DNA from: Lachnospiraceae bacterium
GTDB lineage: Bacteria > Bacillota > Clostridia > Lachnospirales > Lachnospiraceae
NCBI GenBank assembly: GCA_029008875.1
Contig: JAQXJP010000042.1
Location: 1 to 64,000, forward strand
Reading direction: 5' to 3'
DNA length: 64,000 nt
Position 1 is the first letter of the stretch, and every line of letters starts with the position of its first letter. The position numbers and the translations under genes are program-made. This document shows, one piece after another, positions 16,188 to 24,757 of this stretch. The notes under the pieces were generated by a model that worked only from the letters and a program-made list of their open reading frames with translations, did no database searches and was not told the origin of the DNA.

Positions 16188-16887
16188 AGTGCAGATACTG
16201 GTGGTGGAGGACGATATTCCGGTGAGGAATCTGATTACCACAACCCTCAAGACCCATGACTATCGCTATGTGGTGGCAGGGAACGGGGCGGAGGCGATTA
16301 TGCAGGCGTCCACCTGCAATCCGGATGTGTTATTTCTGGATTTGGGATTGCCGGACATTGATGGAATCGAAGTGATCAAACGGGTGCGGGAATGGTCCAA
16401 CATGCCAATCATTGTGATCAGCGCCAGAAGTGAGGATGAGGATAAGATTGAAGCCCTGGACGCAGGGGCGGATGACTATCTCACCAAGCCATTTTCCGTG
16501 GAGGAACTGTTGGCAAGACTCCGGGTGATGCAGAGGAGAATCGCGCTTCTGTCCTCCGACACAAAAGGTGGGGACAGTTCTGTGTACACCAACGGACAGC
16601 TCAAGATCGATTTTGCGGCGGGCTGTGCCTATATGAATGGGGAGGAGCTGAAGCTGACTCCCATCGAATACAAGATTCTGTGTCTGTTGGCAAAAAATAC
16701 GGGGAAAGTGCTGACTCATAAATACATCACGGAAAATGTATGGGGAAGCGCGTGGGACAACAATGTGGCGTCCCTTCGGGTGTTTATGGCCACATTGAGA
16801 AAGAAACTGGAGGTGGCATCCGATTCCCCCCAATATATTCAGACCCATATTGGAATCGGGTATCGCATGATGAAGATGGAGGGATAG
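16180..16887 (+). CDS. KdpE-like OmpR-family response regulator
   Basis: A 235-residue DNA-binding response regulator. The receiver domain has the acidic pair in VEDD, the phospho-acceptor Asp in VLFLDLGLPDIDG, the Thr/Ser site (IVISARSEDEDKIEAL) and Lys in YLTKPF. The C-terminal winged helix carries LKLTPIEYKILCLLAKN and a YIQTHIGIGYRM tail, typical of KdpE. It partners with the kinase just upstream, with overlapping genes. The terminator stem overlaps its stop codon. Confidence 0.94.
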   Translation: MSKVQILVVEDDIPVRNLITTTLKTHDYRYVVAGNGAEAIMQASTCNPDVLFLDLGLPDIDGIEVIKRVREWSNMPIIVISARSEDEDKIEALDAGADDYLTKPFSVEELLARLRVMQRRIALLSSDTKGGDSSVYTNGQLKIDFAAGCAYMNGEELKLTPIEYKILCLLAKNTGKVLTHKYITENVWGSAWDNNVASLRVFMATLRKKLEVASDSPQYIQTHIGIGYRMMKMEG

Positions 16888-16907
16888 ACCATATCCCTCC
16901 ATTTTTT
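16876..16907 (+). terminator. rho-independent terminator overlapping the kdpE-like stop codon
   Basis: ATGGAGGGATA pairs with TATCCCTCCAT and is followed by six T. The TAG stop at 16885-16887 lies within the stem. Confidence 0.88.
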
Positions 16908-16924
16908 GATGTGCTCTTTTTTGG

Positions 16925-18151
16925 TTAAGCTTCCTTGGCGGAAGCATCCTGCAACCAGCGGAGCGCCATGTGGGTGTAAGCTGCGCTTCCCTTGTACAGA
17001 ATGCTGTCGTCGAAACGAACCTTGGAATTGTGCTGACCGTAGAGATATCCCTCTTTCGAGTTGCCGGCGGTGATATAGAGGCCGATGGTGGGAACCTCAT
17101 GGCTGACGAAAGCAAAGTCCTCACTTCCACCTCCTGCTTTTCCACCGTTAATCTGGGCCATGTCGATTGCCAGAGGACCAAACATCTCCTTCATGATTGA
17201 GAAGGTATCCTTTGCCAGCTCCGGGTCGGTCAGCATGGACGGGCAGAAATCGGAGAACTCCACCTCCGCTTCACAGCGCATAGCAAGAGCAATCCCCTTT
17301 GTGATTTCCGTCATTCGGGTCTTGATCTGGTCATTGATCTTCCCCTCCGGGTCCAAGGTGCGGATGGTTCCCCACATCTGGGCGGTCTCAGGGAACACGT
17401 TGGAGGCGTTGCCTGCCTGGAATTTACATGTGGTGAAGACCGCATACTCCCCGGGATCGATCTCACGGCTGTTGATTTCCTGTAATGCCAGATGAATCTG
17501 TGCCGCGGCGGTGATTGCGTCCACGGCTGCGGCGGGCATGGAACCGTGACCGCTCTTTCCGGTGACGGTGATGTGATACTGCTCACAGGAGGTCATGGAA
17601 ATTCCACCCCCGGGGATCATGAGGGCGCCGGCGGGCATGGGGACACCGGCAACCACGTGGAGCATGAACGCGGCATCTACGTCCGGATTCTTGAGTAAGC
17701 CGTTTTGAATCATATCCTCCGAACCCCGGAAGATTTCCTCGGCAGGTTGAAATTCTAATTTGACCGTGCCCACAATCTCGTCCTCGTGTGACTTCAGCAG
17801 TTGGGCAGCGCCCAACAGCATAGCCGTGTGCATATCATGGCCGCAGGCGTGCATTTTTCCCTCGGTTTCACTCTTGAAATCCACTTCCGCTTCCTCATGA
17901 ATCGGAAGTGCATCCATATCGGCACGCAACAGAATGGTCTTGCCGGGGCGATTTCCACCGATGGTGGTGACAAGGCCCGCCTTTCCCATCTCCGTAACCT
18001 CATATCCCATTTCCTCAAGCTTTGCCTTGACGAAGGGTTTGGTGAACGTCATGTCAAAGCCAAGCTCCGGATGCCTGTGGAGTTCATGTCGGATTTTTGC
18101 CAATTCCGGTTGGAGCTTCTGTGCTTCCTGTAACAGTAAGTTTGTATCCAT
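16925..18151 (-). CDS. M20 family metallopeptidase/amidohydrolase (N-acyl amino acid hydrolase type)
   Basis: A 408-residue cytoplasmic zinc hydrolase that removes acyl groups from amino acids or cleaves small peptides. It has the N-terminal IRHELHRHPELGF, the metal sites LLRADMDALPI and MHACGHDMHTAMLLGAAQLL, the catalytic Glu in FQPAEE, the dimerisation insert with GHGSMP, and the final metal His in YGQHNSKVRFDD. All metal ligands are intact. ATG 18151 (MDTNLLL) follows GAAAGAAGGAC; ATG 18190 would add a lysine-rich leader. Related enzymes are hippurate hydrolase and indole-acetyl-amino-acid hydrolase; the true substrate is unknown. Confidence 0.93.
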   Translation of the reverse strand: MDTNLLLQEAQKLQPELAKIRHELHRHPELGFDMTFTKPFVKAKLEEMGYEVTEMGKAGLVTTIGGNRPGKTILLRADMDALPIHEEAEVDFKSETEGKMHACGHDMHTAMLLGAAQLLKSHEDEIVGTVKLEFQPAEEIFRGSEDMIQNGLLKNPDVDAAFMLHVVAGVPMPAGALMIPGGGISMTSCEQYHITVTGKSGHGSMPAAAVDAITAAAQIHLALQEINSREIDPGEYAVFTTCKFQAGNASNVFPETAQMWGTIRTLDPEGKINDQIKTRMTEITKGIALAMRCEAEVEFSDFCPSMLTDPELAKDTFSIMKEMFGPLAIDMAQINGGKAGGGSEDFAFVSHEVPTIGLYITAGNSKEGYLYGQHNSKVRFDDSILYKGSAAYTHMALRWLQDASAKEA

Positions 18152-18381
18152 CTTCTTGTCCTTCTTTCCTTTTGATTTACTTAATCCCACTTTGTATTAC
18201 AACAAATAATAATGAAGTAGTGAAAAAAAGTCAATTGACCTGCATACCTTTGGGGTTAGTATTTGCAGATTGCCTTGGATATAATCTTACCGAAAACAAG
18301 AAAAAAACGGGACGACCAAATTATGAGATTGCGCGCAAAATTCGGATATAGTGGTTAGCTTCCCGGATGACAGCGGGAGAG

Positions 18382-18410
18382 TTGCATATCCCGGGAGAAA
18401 GGAGTATAAT
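18382..18410 (+). promoter_or_regulatory. promoter of the GntR-GGDEF-EAL gene
   Basis: -35 TTGCAT (18382-18387), a 17-base spacer and consensus -10 TATAAT (18405-18410). Transcription should start near 18417, about 36 bases ahead of the TTG start codon. Confidence 0.7.
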
Positions 18411-18424
18411 TGGTAGTACCAGTC
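18408..18424. promoter_or_regulatory. FadR/PdhR-type GntR operator over the transcription start
   Basis: AATTGGTAGTACCAGTC contains the perfect palindrome TGGT-AGT-ACCA, the consensus TGGTNNNACCA for FadR-subfamily GntR regulators. It overlaps the -10 end and the predicted start point of a gene that itself encodes a FadR-subfamily regulator, pointing to autorepression. Confidence 0.65.
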
Positions 18425-18452
18425 GTCTGCACGGATGGAAGGGGATGGGGTT

Positions 18453-20468
18453 TTGAACAAGGAGTACGAAAAGGTAATTGAATATATTACGCATGGAATC
18501 AAGGACCGGCAGTTATTCAGCGGCTCCAAATTGCCATCGGAGAGGGCGCTGTCTGCGGAGTTGGGAATCAGCCGCAATTCCGTTCGGGAGGCCCTTCGTA
18601 CCCTGGAGTATATCGGGGTGATTGAGAGTCGGCAGGGATCCGGCAATTATCTCTCCACGAATCTGGAGAAGGCCTTTGCGTCCATGATGGACATGATGCT
18701 CAATCTGGAACAGTTCAGCAAGCGGGAACTGTTTGTCTTTCGCGCGAATATGGAAAAATTGGTTTGCAGTATGCTCATTGATGAATATGAGAATCTGGAG
18801 GAACTGGCGAACAGAGCGGAAGAAATTTTGAAGATAACTCCAAAGTCGCCGGAGGAGGAGACGGAGTTGGACCGCAGATTTCACTTTATGCTCATCGAGG
18901 CCACCGGAAATCGGATGTTGATTGCGCTGATGCAGTCGGCGTCCGGGGTGTTTGCCGACATGATCCAGTTGGTGCGCTCCGTGTCCGATGAGGTTGTGAA
19001 GCAACAGCTTTTGCACGCCCACAGAGGTATCGTTTTGGCGCTGCGGGACGGAAACAAAGCCCGGTGCAGCGAGGCGATTGATCTGCACTACCAGATTGTG
19101 GATGAGATTGTGGAGCGGGCCAGATTGGAAGAATATATGAAAAAGCAGGAGGTTTGCTTGCGGGAAGCCGGGGAAAAGGAAGGGGAGCAGTTCTTTGCGT
19201 ACTCGGATTCCCTGGAAAGGGATCGGCTGACAGGCATTCTATCCAAGAACAGCTTTTTCCAGGTGACGGAACATTATATCGCGGAGCACCCCGGCGAAAA
19301 GCTGATGATTTGGGCGTCGGATATTGAAGGCTTGCGCTACATCAATGAGCAAAACGGGATGGAATGCGGGGATAAGATACTGCAGGAGGTCGCCAAAGTG
19401 GGGCGCAACCTGCAGGGATATCTGTTCAGCGGAAGAACCGGAGGGGACAAGTTTTGTGCTTTGGTGAAGGACACCGGCGCTACGGCGATTCAGATGAGCG
19501 ATGTCCTGGAGACGGAATATGCCAAAGGGTTTTCCGTCGCCAATGTCAGGGTCAAAAGCGGTGTCTATCGCATTCGGGAAAATGATACGTTGAGCGCGGA
19601 GGCTATGTACGTTCGCGCAGTTCTCGCTCTGCAGAGTATTAAGAATAATTACGATGTCAGCGTGAAAGAGTACGATGACAAGATGCGGAAAGAACTGTTG
19701 ACCAACAAGCAGATTGTGGACGATGCTATGGATGCGCTCCTCGGCGGGGAGTTCTGCGTCTATTATCAGCCGAAGATTGATGTGGAGACGGGGAAGATCG
19801 CGGGGGCGGAGGCACTGGTCCGCTGGATTCATTCGGAGCTTGGTTTTTTGAGCCCCGGGCTTTTCATCCCGCTGTTTGAGAAAAACGGATTCATTACAAA
19901 ACTGGATCTTTTCGTGTGGGAGCAGGTGTGTCGTAACCTCGTGGAATGGAAAGCACAGGGACTTCCGGTGGTTCCCATTTCCGTGAACGTGTCCAAAAAC
20001 AGTTTTGAGGACGAGCATCTGGCAGAGAAAATTATCTACCTGGTGGATCAATACGGGGTGGACCACTCCCTCCTTGAGATTGAGGTGACGGAATACTCCT
20101 GCCTCGGCAACATGGAGGTCATACAACAAACCATTCGACAGCTCCACAAAGCGGGATTTTCCATCGCTCTGGATGATTTCGGAACCGGGTATTCCTCCAT
20201 GGTGGTGCTCAGCCGCCTGGATTTGGATATCATGAAGCTGGACATGAGCCTGATACAGAATGACAATGCGGGTTCCAAGAAAAATGCTTTGGAATTTTCC
20301 CTGCAGCTTGCCCATATGATGCAGCTTAAGACGGTTGCGGAGGGTATTGAGACGGAGGCACAGGTGGAGCGAATCCATTCCCTGGGCGGGGATTATGTAC
20401 AGGGGTATTTCTATTCGAAACCTCTGCCCGAGAGCGACTTTGTGTCGTATATGCAATCTAATTTCTGA
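18453..20468 (+). CDS. GntR/FCD transcription factor fused to degenerate GGDEF and EAL domains
   Basis: A 671-residue cytoplasmic fusion. Residues 1-70: GntR winged helix (LPSERALSAELGISRNSVRE, GVIESRQGSGNYLS). About 75-215: FCD ligand domain with the expected acid/His metal residues (DRRFHFMLIEATGN, HRGIVLALRDGN). About 245-400: GGDEF domain whose signature reads GGDKF, so cyclase activity is doubtful. About 415-668: EAL phosphodiesterase with AEALVRW, ISVNVSKNSF, EVTEYS, LDDFGTGYSSM and TVAEGIET, consistent with activity. It would couple metabolite-controlled DNA binding to c-di-GMP hydrolysis in one chain. TTG 18453 has AAGGGG eight bases upstream; ATG 18435 has no ribosome site. Confidence 0.9.
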   Translation: MNKEYEKVIEYITHGIKDRQLFSGSKLPSERALSAELGISRNSVREALRTLEYIGVIESRQGSGNYLSTNLEKAFASMMDMMLNLEQFSKRELFVFRANMEKLVCSMLIDEYENLEELANRAEEILKITPKSPEEETELDRRFHFMLIEATGNRMLIALMQSASGVFADMIQLVRSVSDEVVKQQLLHAHRGIVLALRDGNKARCSEAIDLHYQIVDEIVERARLEEYMKKQEVCLREAGEKEGEQFFAYSDSLERDRLTGILSKNSFFQVTEHYIAEHPGEKLMIWASDIEGLRYINEQNGMECGDKILQEVAKVGRNLQGYLFSGRTGGDKFCALVKDTGATAIQMSDVLETEYAKGFSVANVRVKSGVYRIRENDTLSAEAMYVRAVLALQSIKNNYDVSVKEYDDKMRKELLTNKQIVDDAMDALLGGEFCVYYQPKIDVETGKIAGAEALVRWIHSELGFLSPGLFIPLFEKNGFITKLDLFVWEQVCRNLVEWKAQGLPVVPISVNVSKNSFEDEHLAEKIIYLVDQYGVDHSLLEIEVTEYSCLGNMEVIQQTIRQLHKAGFSIALDDFGTGYSSMVVLSRLDLDIMKLDMSLIQNDNAGSKKNALEFSLQLAHMMQLKTVAEGIETEAQVERIHSLGGDYVQGYFYSKPLPESDFVSYMQSNF

Positions 20469-20480
20469 GGATTCTTTTTT

Positions 20481-21398
20481 ATGAAATCATTAAAAAATGT
20501 CATCTTTCTCCTGCTGGCGGACATCATCTGGGGCGCTGCCTTTGTGGCCCAGAGAACCGGCGGGGATGTGGTTGGCGCGTATAGTTTTAACTGTATAAGG
20601 TCCTTGATCGGATTTCTGGTATTGATTCCGGTGATATTAATCATGGGAAAGAGAGAGACCGGTGCAACAAAGAGAAGTGACCGAAGGACATTGCTTGTGG
20701 GCGGCATCCTGTGTGGTGTGGCCCTCGCTTTTGCCAGCAACCTGCAGCAGTTGGGGATTACTCTCGGCTCGTCGGTGGGTAAGGCAGGGTTTTTGACAGC
20801 CTGCTATATTCTGATCGTGCCTATTTTGGGTTTGTTTTTGCACAAGAAATGTGGGTGGAATGTGGCATTGGGCGTGCTGCTGGCGATGATTGGTCTGTAT
20901 TTTTTGTGTATGAAGTCAGGGGGATTTTCTCTGGAGAAATCGGACGTGCTGCTGCTATTGTGCGCTTTCGCTTTCGCGGTTCAGATATTGGCCATAGATT
21001 ATTTTGCGCCCAAGGTGAATCCGGTCAGCCTGTCCTGTGTGGAGTTTCTGGTCTGCGGCGTCCTTTCCGCGATTCCCATGTTTGCGGTGGATATGGGACA
21101 CTCCCGGGAGGGGATTGTGCTCTGGGCACAAAACCTCACCACCTGGGATGCATGGATTCCCATCCTGTATGCGGGGGTATGCTCCTGTGGAATCGGTTAC
21201 ACTTGCCAGATTATGGGGCAGCGCAATTTCAATCCCACAGTTGCATCCCTAATCATGAGCCTGGAGTCCGCATTTTCCGTCCTGTTCGGATGGCTGCTGT
21301 TGCAGGAGAGCCTGTCCAGGAGGGAACTGATGGGTGTTTTGCTGGTTTTTGCGGCAATCATTGTGGCACAAATCCCGGCAAGAAAAAAACTATTGTAA
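20481..21398 (+). CDS. DMT superfamily (EamA) transporter
   Basis: A 305-residue protein with ten predicted membrane helices in two EamA repeats (ADIIWGAAFVAQRTGGDVV in the first, NPTVASLIMSLESAFSVLFG in the second). Substrate unknown; relatives export amino acids or metabolites. It starts 12 bases after the GntR-EAL gene with GAGGATT as ribosome site, so it is probably co-transcribed and may be its regulatory target. Its 3' end overlaps the convergent DUF6273-like gene by nine bases. Confidence 0.9.
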   Translation: MKSLKNVIFLLLADIIWGAAFVAQRTGGDVVGAYSFNCIRSLIGFLVLIPVILIMGKRETGATKRSDRRTLLVGGILCGVALAFASNLQQLGITLGSSVGKAGFLTACYILIVPILGLFLHKKCGWNVALGVLLAMIGLYFLCMKSGGFSLEKSDVLLLLCAFAFAVQILAIDYFAPKVNPVSLSCVEFLVCGVLSAIPMFAVDMGHSREGIVLWAQNLTTWDAWIPILYAGVCSCGIGYTCQIMGQRNFNPTVASLIMSLESAFSVLFGWLLLQESLSRRELMGVLLVFAAIIVAQIPARKKLL

Positions 21399-22133
21399 TT
21401 TTCGGATGGAGGAGGACTTCATGTCCACGGTCACCGCGGGGCGGACGCCGTAGTCGGAGGCACCACAGTTGACGGATGCCACCGGGGCGTCCGTCTCGTT
21501 TTCCGTGACGGCGACGTAGACCTTGTTGATTTCCTCCCCAGCGTTATCTCTGAGCCACCAATAGTAGGTGTCGGTGTGGAACGCTTCCGCAAAGACCTCA
21601 AAGCTGTCGAGATACCCGTCGTGCTCCTTGCAACTTTCGGTGGGGGAGGCATAGGGCAGCATGCCCGCCTCCGAGAACCAATCCAGTTCCTCAGAGGACA
21701 GCAGATAGACCTTCTCATGGGAGGTGACGTAGCCATCCACGACACCCTCGCTGAAGCTGTTGGCGGTGGAGCAGTTTTCCACGGTCACAAGTGCATCCTT
21801 TTCCACCTGGGTGAACGCGTACAGAAAGCCGGGCTCGCTGCTGTAGAAGTTTTCCCCCACAGCGGAGTAGGTCGGAGCCTGATCCGGGTAGTTTACCACC
21901 TCGGTGTCGGAATTCAGCCAGGTTCGCAAATTGGATTTACTCCAATCGTTGTTGCCCCGTATCTTAATAATCAGATCTTCATCTTCCACATTATGATTCT
22001 CATAGCTCCAGTAATCCACCCCGTCGTATTCGTTGTAGGTTCCGAATCCCACCGTATCGCCCGCCTGATAAGTGATTCCGGGGTGGGTGCGAATATAGAC
22101 GATTCCTCCGCACAGCGCCATGGCGCAGAGCAT
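21390..22133 (-). CDS. membrane-anchored DUF6273-like domain, C-terminal part of an amber-split TIR gene
   Basis: From ATG 22133 this frame encodes a partial membrane helix and a secreted domain with EYDGVDYWSYENHN, LRTWLNSD, YYWWLRD and a final YGVRPAVTVD, the pattern of DUF6273-type domains. The frame continues upstream of 22133 without any start codon, through SWKKKALYLLLMLCAMALCG (a complete membrane helix) and a short linker, to a TAG at 22224-22226. That TAG is the stop of the TIR gene in the same frame. ATG 22133 lies within the helix and has no ribosome site, so independent translation is unlikely. This looks like the extracytoplasmic half of one TIR-linker-TM-DUF6273 protein whose gene carries an amber codon. 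Confidence 0.6.
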   Translation of the reverse strand: MLCAMALCGGIVYIRTHPGITYQAGDTVGFGTYNEYDGVDYWSYENHNVEDEDLIIKIRGNNDWSKSNLRTWLNSDTEVVNYPDQAPTYSAVGENFYSSEPGFLYAFTQVEKDALVTVENCSTANSFSEGVVDGYVTSHEKVYLLSSEELDWFSEAGMLPYASPTESCKEHDGYLDSFEVFAEAFHTDTYYWWLRDNAGEEINKVYVAVTENETDAPVASVNCGASDYGVRPAVTVDMKSSSIRKLQ

Positions 22134-22223
22134 GAGAAGGAGATAAAGAGCTTTCTTTTTCCAACTTGTTCTGTCCCGACCCGGCGCTTGGGAGTCACTG
22201 TTTGCCTTCGCGACAGGTGCCGC

Positions 22224-22664
22224 CTAATCCTGTGACGGAAGTGCATTATTTTTCGAAATAATCTGTCGGATTCCCTCCACCAGCTTTTGATCCCGGTCCG
22301 CGGTGTTGGTGATCCATTGATGGGTCATGAGGTAGTATTCCATGGATTTGCTTAACGATACTTCCTCCAGGGCATGCACGAGAATGGGAACCTTGTGGCT
22401 CACGGCATATTCTATCTCCCGCAGCACATGGGGAGAATTGTTGGAGTTGTTGCTCAATAGGAGAACAACCGCCTTCACCTCGTCGATATTCTGAACCAAC
22501 TGCTCCGCATATTCCCGGCCCGGAACAAGATCTCTGGTGGAGATAAAACAGGAAATATGATTTTGCTCCAGCAACTCACACACATGAATTGCTTCTGCGG
22601 TTTCCTTGGATGAAAATGAGATAAAAACATTTTCATGATATGCACACTCCTCTTTTGTTACCAT
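22224..22664 (-). CDS. TIR domain protein ending at an in-frame amber codon
   Basis: A 146-residue TIR domain of the bacterial TIR_2 type: ENVFISFSSKETAEAIHVCE (first strand and BB region), CFISTRDLVPGREYAEQL, VVLLLSNNSNNSPHVLREIE. Glu83 within SPHVLREIE fits the catalytic Glu of NADase TIRs. Such domains cleave NAD or make cADPR-type signals in phage defence. TAG 22224-22226 ends it, but the same frame resumes at once into a linker, membrane helix and DUF6273-like domain with no intervening start. No ribosome site is clear ahead of ATG 22664. It is either a pseudogene, a recoded stop, or a TIR protein freed from its membrane anchor. Confidence 0.8.
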   Translation of the reverse strand: MVTKEECAYHENVFISFSSKETAEAIHVCELLEQNHISCFISTRDLVPGREYAEQLVQNIDEVKAVVLLLSNNSNNSPHVLREIEYAVSHKVPILVHALEEVSLSKSMEYYLMTHQWITNTADRDQKLVEGIRQIISKNNALPSQD

Positions 22665-22789
22665 CTACAATATAAATCATGTATAATGAAATCACAATAA
22701 AGAAATAATGAAATAATGAAAGAGAAATGTGGCATATATGATGCCGGGAAACTTCAGTGAATTTTTTGTTGAGAAATGGAGGAAAAATG

Positions 22790-23353
22790 ATGAAAAAGAT
22801 TCTTGTCTGTCTGACGGCCGCAGTGATGATCTGTTCACTGGTAGCATGTGGGAGAAACGGAGGGAATACGGCTCCGTCGGATAATGCAAAGCCGGAGCAG
22901 GAAAACGTGAGTAGCGAGACGCAGACGGAGGTTTATGATGTGGCGGGGAAGACTCCGGCAGCAGTGCTCTTGGAGGTTTTTAAGGCGAAGGTGGACTCCG
23001 GAAAATACACCACCACGGAGGAGCTTGCCACAGCCATCGTGGGGAGCGATATCACGCCCTTTGATATGGGAGTCGCCCAGGTGGAACCGGGGTACTTGAA
23101 TGGGTTTACGGAGGAGATTCAGGGCTTTTCTTCCGGGACAAATTTTGGACCGTATATCGGAACCATCCCTTTTGTGGGTTATGTATTTCAGGTGGATCAG
23201 GATGCGGACGCGTTCGTGCAGCAGTTGAAGGACAAGGCTGACCTTCGCTGGAATGTGTGCACCCAGGCGGATGAGATGGTCTGTGAGGCATATGGGGACT
23301 TTGTATTCTTTGTTATGTCTCCCGATAGTTTTGATGATAATGGAGGGAAATAA
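22790..23353 (+). CDS. lipoprotein of the O-acetylation cassette
   Basis: A 187-residue lipoprotein: signal peptide MKKILVCLTAAVMICSLVAC (lipobox LVAC), short polar linker, then a domain with AAVLLEVFKAKVDSGKY, FDMGVAQVEPGYLNGF and FQVDQDADAFVQQLKDKADL. The shape resembles the DUF4358 lipoproteins that accompany MBOAT/DHHW genes in Lachnospiraceae (recalled, not checked). ATG 22790 has TGGAGG seven bases upstream; the adjacent ATG 22787 is also possible. The MBOAT gene starts three bases after its stop, so the two are translationally linked. Confidence 0.75.
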   Translation: MKKILVCLTAAVMICSLVACGRNGGNTAPSDNAKPEQENVSSETQTEVYDVAGKTPAAVLLEVFKAKVDSGKYTTTEELATAIVGSDITPFDMGVAQVEPGYLNGFTEEIQGFSSGTNFGPYIGTIPFVGYVFQVDQDADAFVQQLKDKADLRWNVCTQADEMVCEAYGDFVFFVMSPDSFDDNGGK

Positions 23354-23356
23354 AGG

Positions 23357-24745
23357 TTGCAGTTTTCCGGGCTCCCGTTTTTGTTCTGTTTTCTGCCGGC
23401 AATGCTATTAATCTATCTGCTGACGCCGAAAAAATTGAAAAATGCGGCTCTTTTTCTGGGAAGTATCCTGTTCTATGCATGGGGAGAAAAGAGGCTGGTG
23501 TTTTTGTTTCTCCTGGCCATTCTCCTCAATTACCTGTTTGGATTGTGGATCGGAAAGTACAGGGGCACCGGAAAAAGCAGGCTCTTTTTATGGATTTCCG
23601 TGGTGGGAGATCTGGGCATGCTGTTCTATTTTAAGTATGCGGACTTCTTTATCGGAAGCTTTAACCGGCTGTTACAGACATCGGTTTCCCTCCTTAAGGT
23701 GGCGCTTCCCGTGGGAATCAGTTTCTATACATTTCAGATGATCAGCTATCTGGCGGATGTGTATCGGGGCAGTGTGAAGCCCCAGAGAAATCTCATTACA
23801 TTTGGCACCTATGTGGCATTGTTCCCCCAGCTGATTGCAGGGCCTATTGTGCGGTACGCACAGCTTGAGGACCAGTTGGAGCACCGCACCCATTCTCTGG
23901 AAAAGGTTGCGGATGGAGCCCGCCGTTTTGTGGTGGGGCTGGGGAAAAAGGTGCTCATAGCGAATGCCATGGGGGAGGTGTGCACCCGGTTCCGGGCGAC
24001 GGGGGACGCGTCCGTTCTGTTTTACTGGATGTATGCGGTGGCATTTATGCTTCAGATTTACTTTGATTTTTCCGGTTACAGCGATATGGCAATCGGCCTG
24101 GGAAAATTGTTCGGCTTTACATTTCCGGAAAATTTTGATTACCCCTACATTTCGGGAAGCATCACGGAGTTTTGGCGAAGATGGCACATGTCCCTGGGAG
24201 GTTGGTTCCGGGACTATGTGTACATTCCGCTGGGAGGAAACCGGAAGGGGCAAAAACGGCAGTTGCTCAACATCTTTATCGTGTGGGCATTGACCGGGCT
24301 CTGGCACGGTGCCTCATGGAACTTTGTGCTGTGGGGAATCTTTTTTGCCGTTCTTCTGATTGTGGAGAAGCTTGGCTTTTTGCAATGGCTGAAAAAGCAT
24401 TCGACAGCGGGGCATTTCTATGTGCTGTTCTTTGTACTGTTGGGATTTGTGCTGTTTAACGCCGCGGACTTTGCCCAGCTGGGACAGGATTTGGCGGGGA
24501 TGTTTGGGCTTCTTTCCATTCCGTCGGTTTCGGTGGAGGCAGTGTATGTCCTGCGTTCTTACGGTATTCTCTTTGTGATAGGATGCGTGGGAGCAACTCC
24601 TCTGGCAAAGGTTCTGGCGGGAAAGATTTGTGAGCGAAGAGGACTGGGATGGCTGGAGCCCGCTTTTCTCTGCGGAATTTTTCTCCTGGTTACCTCGTAT
24701 TTAGTGGCTGGATCTTTTCAGCCCTTTTTGTATTTCCGCTTTTAG
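23357..24745 (+). CDS. MBOAT family O-acyltransferase (AlgI-like)
   Basis: A 462-residue multi-spanning enzyme that moves acetyl groups across the membrane for O-acetylation of an extracellular or wall polymer. It has the family signatures FYAWGEKRLVFLFLLAILLN, GISFYTFQMISYLADVYRG, PQLIAGPIVRY, YFDFSGYSDMAIGLGKLFG and the catalytic His in ALTGLWHGASWNFVLWG. TTG 23357 has GGAGGG nine bases upstream, inside the end of the preceding gene. The DHHW gene follows after 12 bases. The target polymer cannot be deduced. Confidence 0.93.
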   Translation: MQFSGLPFLFCFLPAMLLIYLLTPKKLKNAALFLGSILFYAWGEKRLVFLFLLAILLNYLFGLWIGKYRGTGKSRLFLWISVVGDLGMLFYFKYADFFIGSFNRLLQTSVSLLKVALPVGISFYTFQMISYLADVYRGSVKPQRNLITFGTYVALFPQLIAGPIVRYAQLEDQLEHRTHSLEKVADGARRFVVGLGKKVLIANAMGEVCTRFRATGDASVLFYWMYAVAFMLQIYFDFSGYSDMAIGLGKLFGFTFPENFDYPYISGSITEFWRRWHMSLGGWFRDYVYIPLGGNRKGQKRQLLNIFIVWALTGLWHGASWNFVLWGIFFAVLLIVEKLGFLQWLKKHSTAGHFYVLFFVLLGFVLFNAADFAQLGQDLAGMFGLLSIPSVSVEAVYVLRSYGILFVIGCVGATPLAKVLAGKICERRGLGWLEPAFLCGIFLLVTSYLVAGSFQPFLYFRF

Positions 24746-24757
24746 GAGGGAAGGTCT

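Larger units (their letters stand above)
18152..18452. other. 301-bp divergent control region
   Basis: Lies between the M20 gene (leftward) and the GntR-EAL gene (rightward). Apart from the promoter and operator listed separately it holds an imperfect stem (TCCCGG 18361-18366 with CCGGGA 18391-18396) and a lone TATAAT at 18280-18285 without a good -35. No small gene was recognised. Confidence 0.5.
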
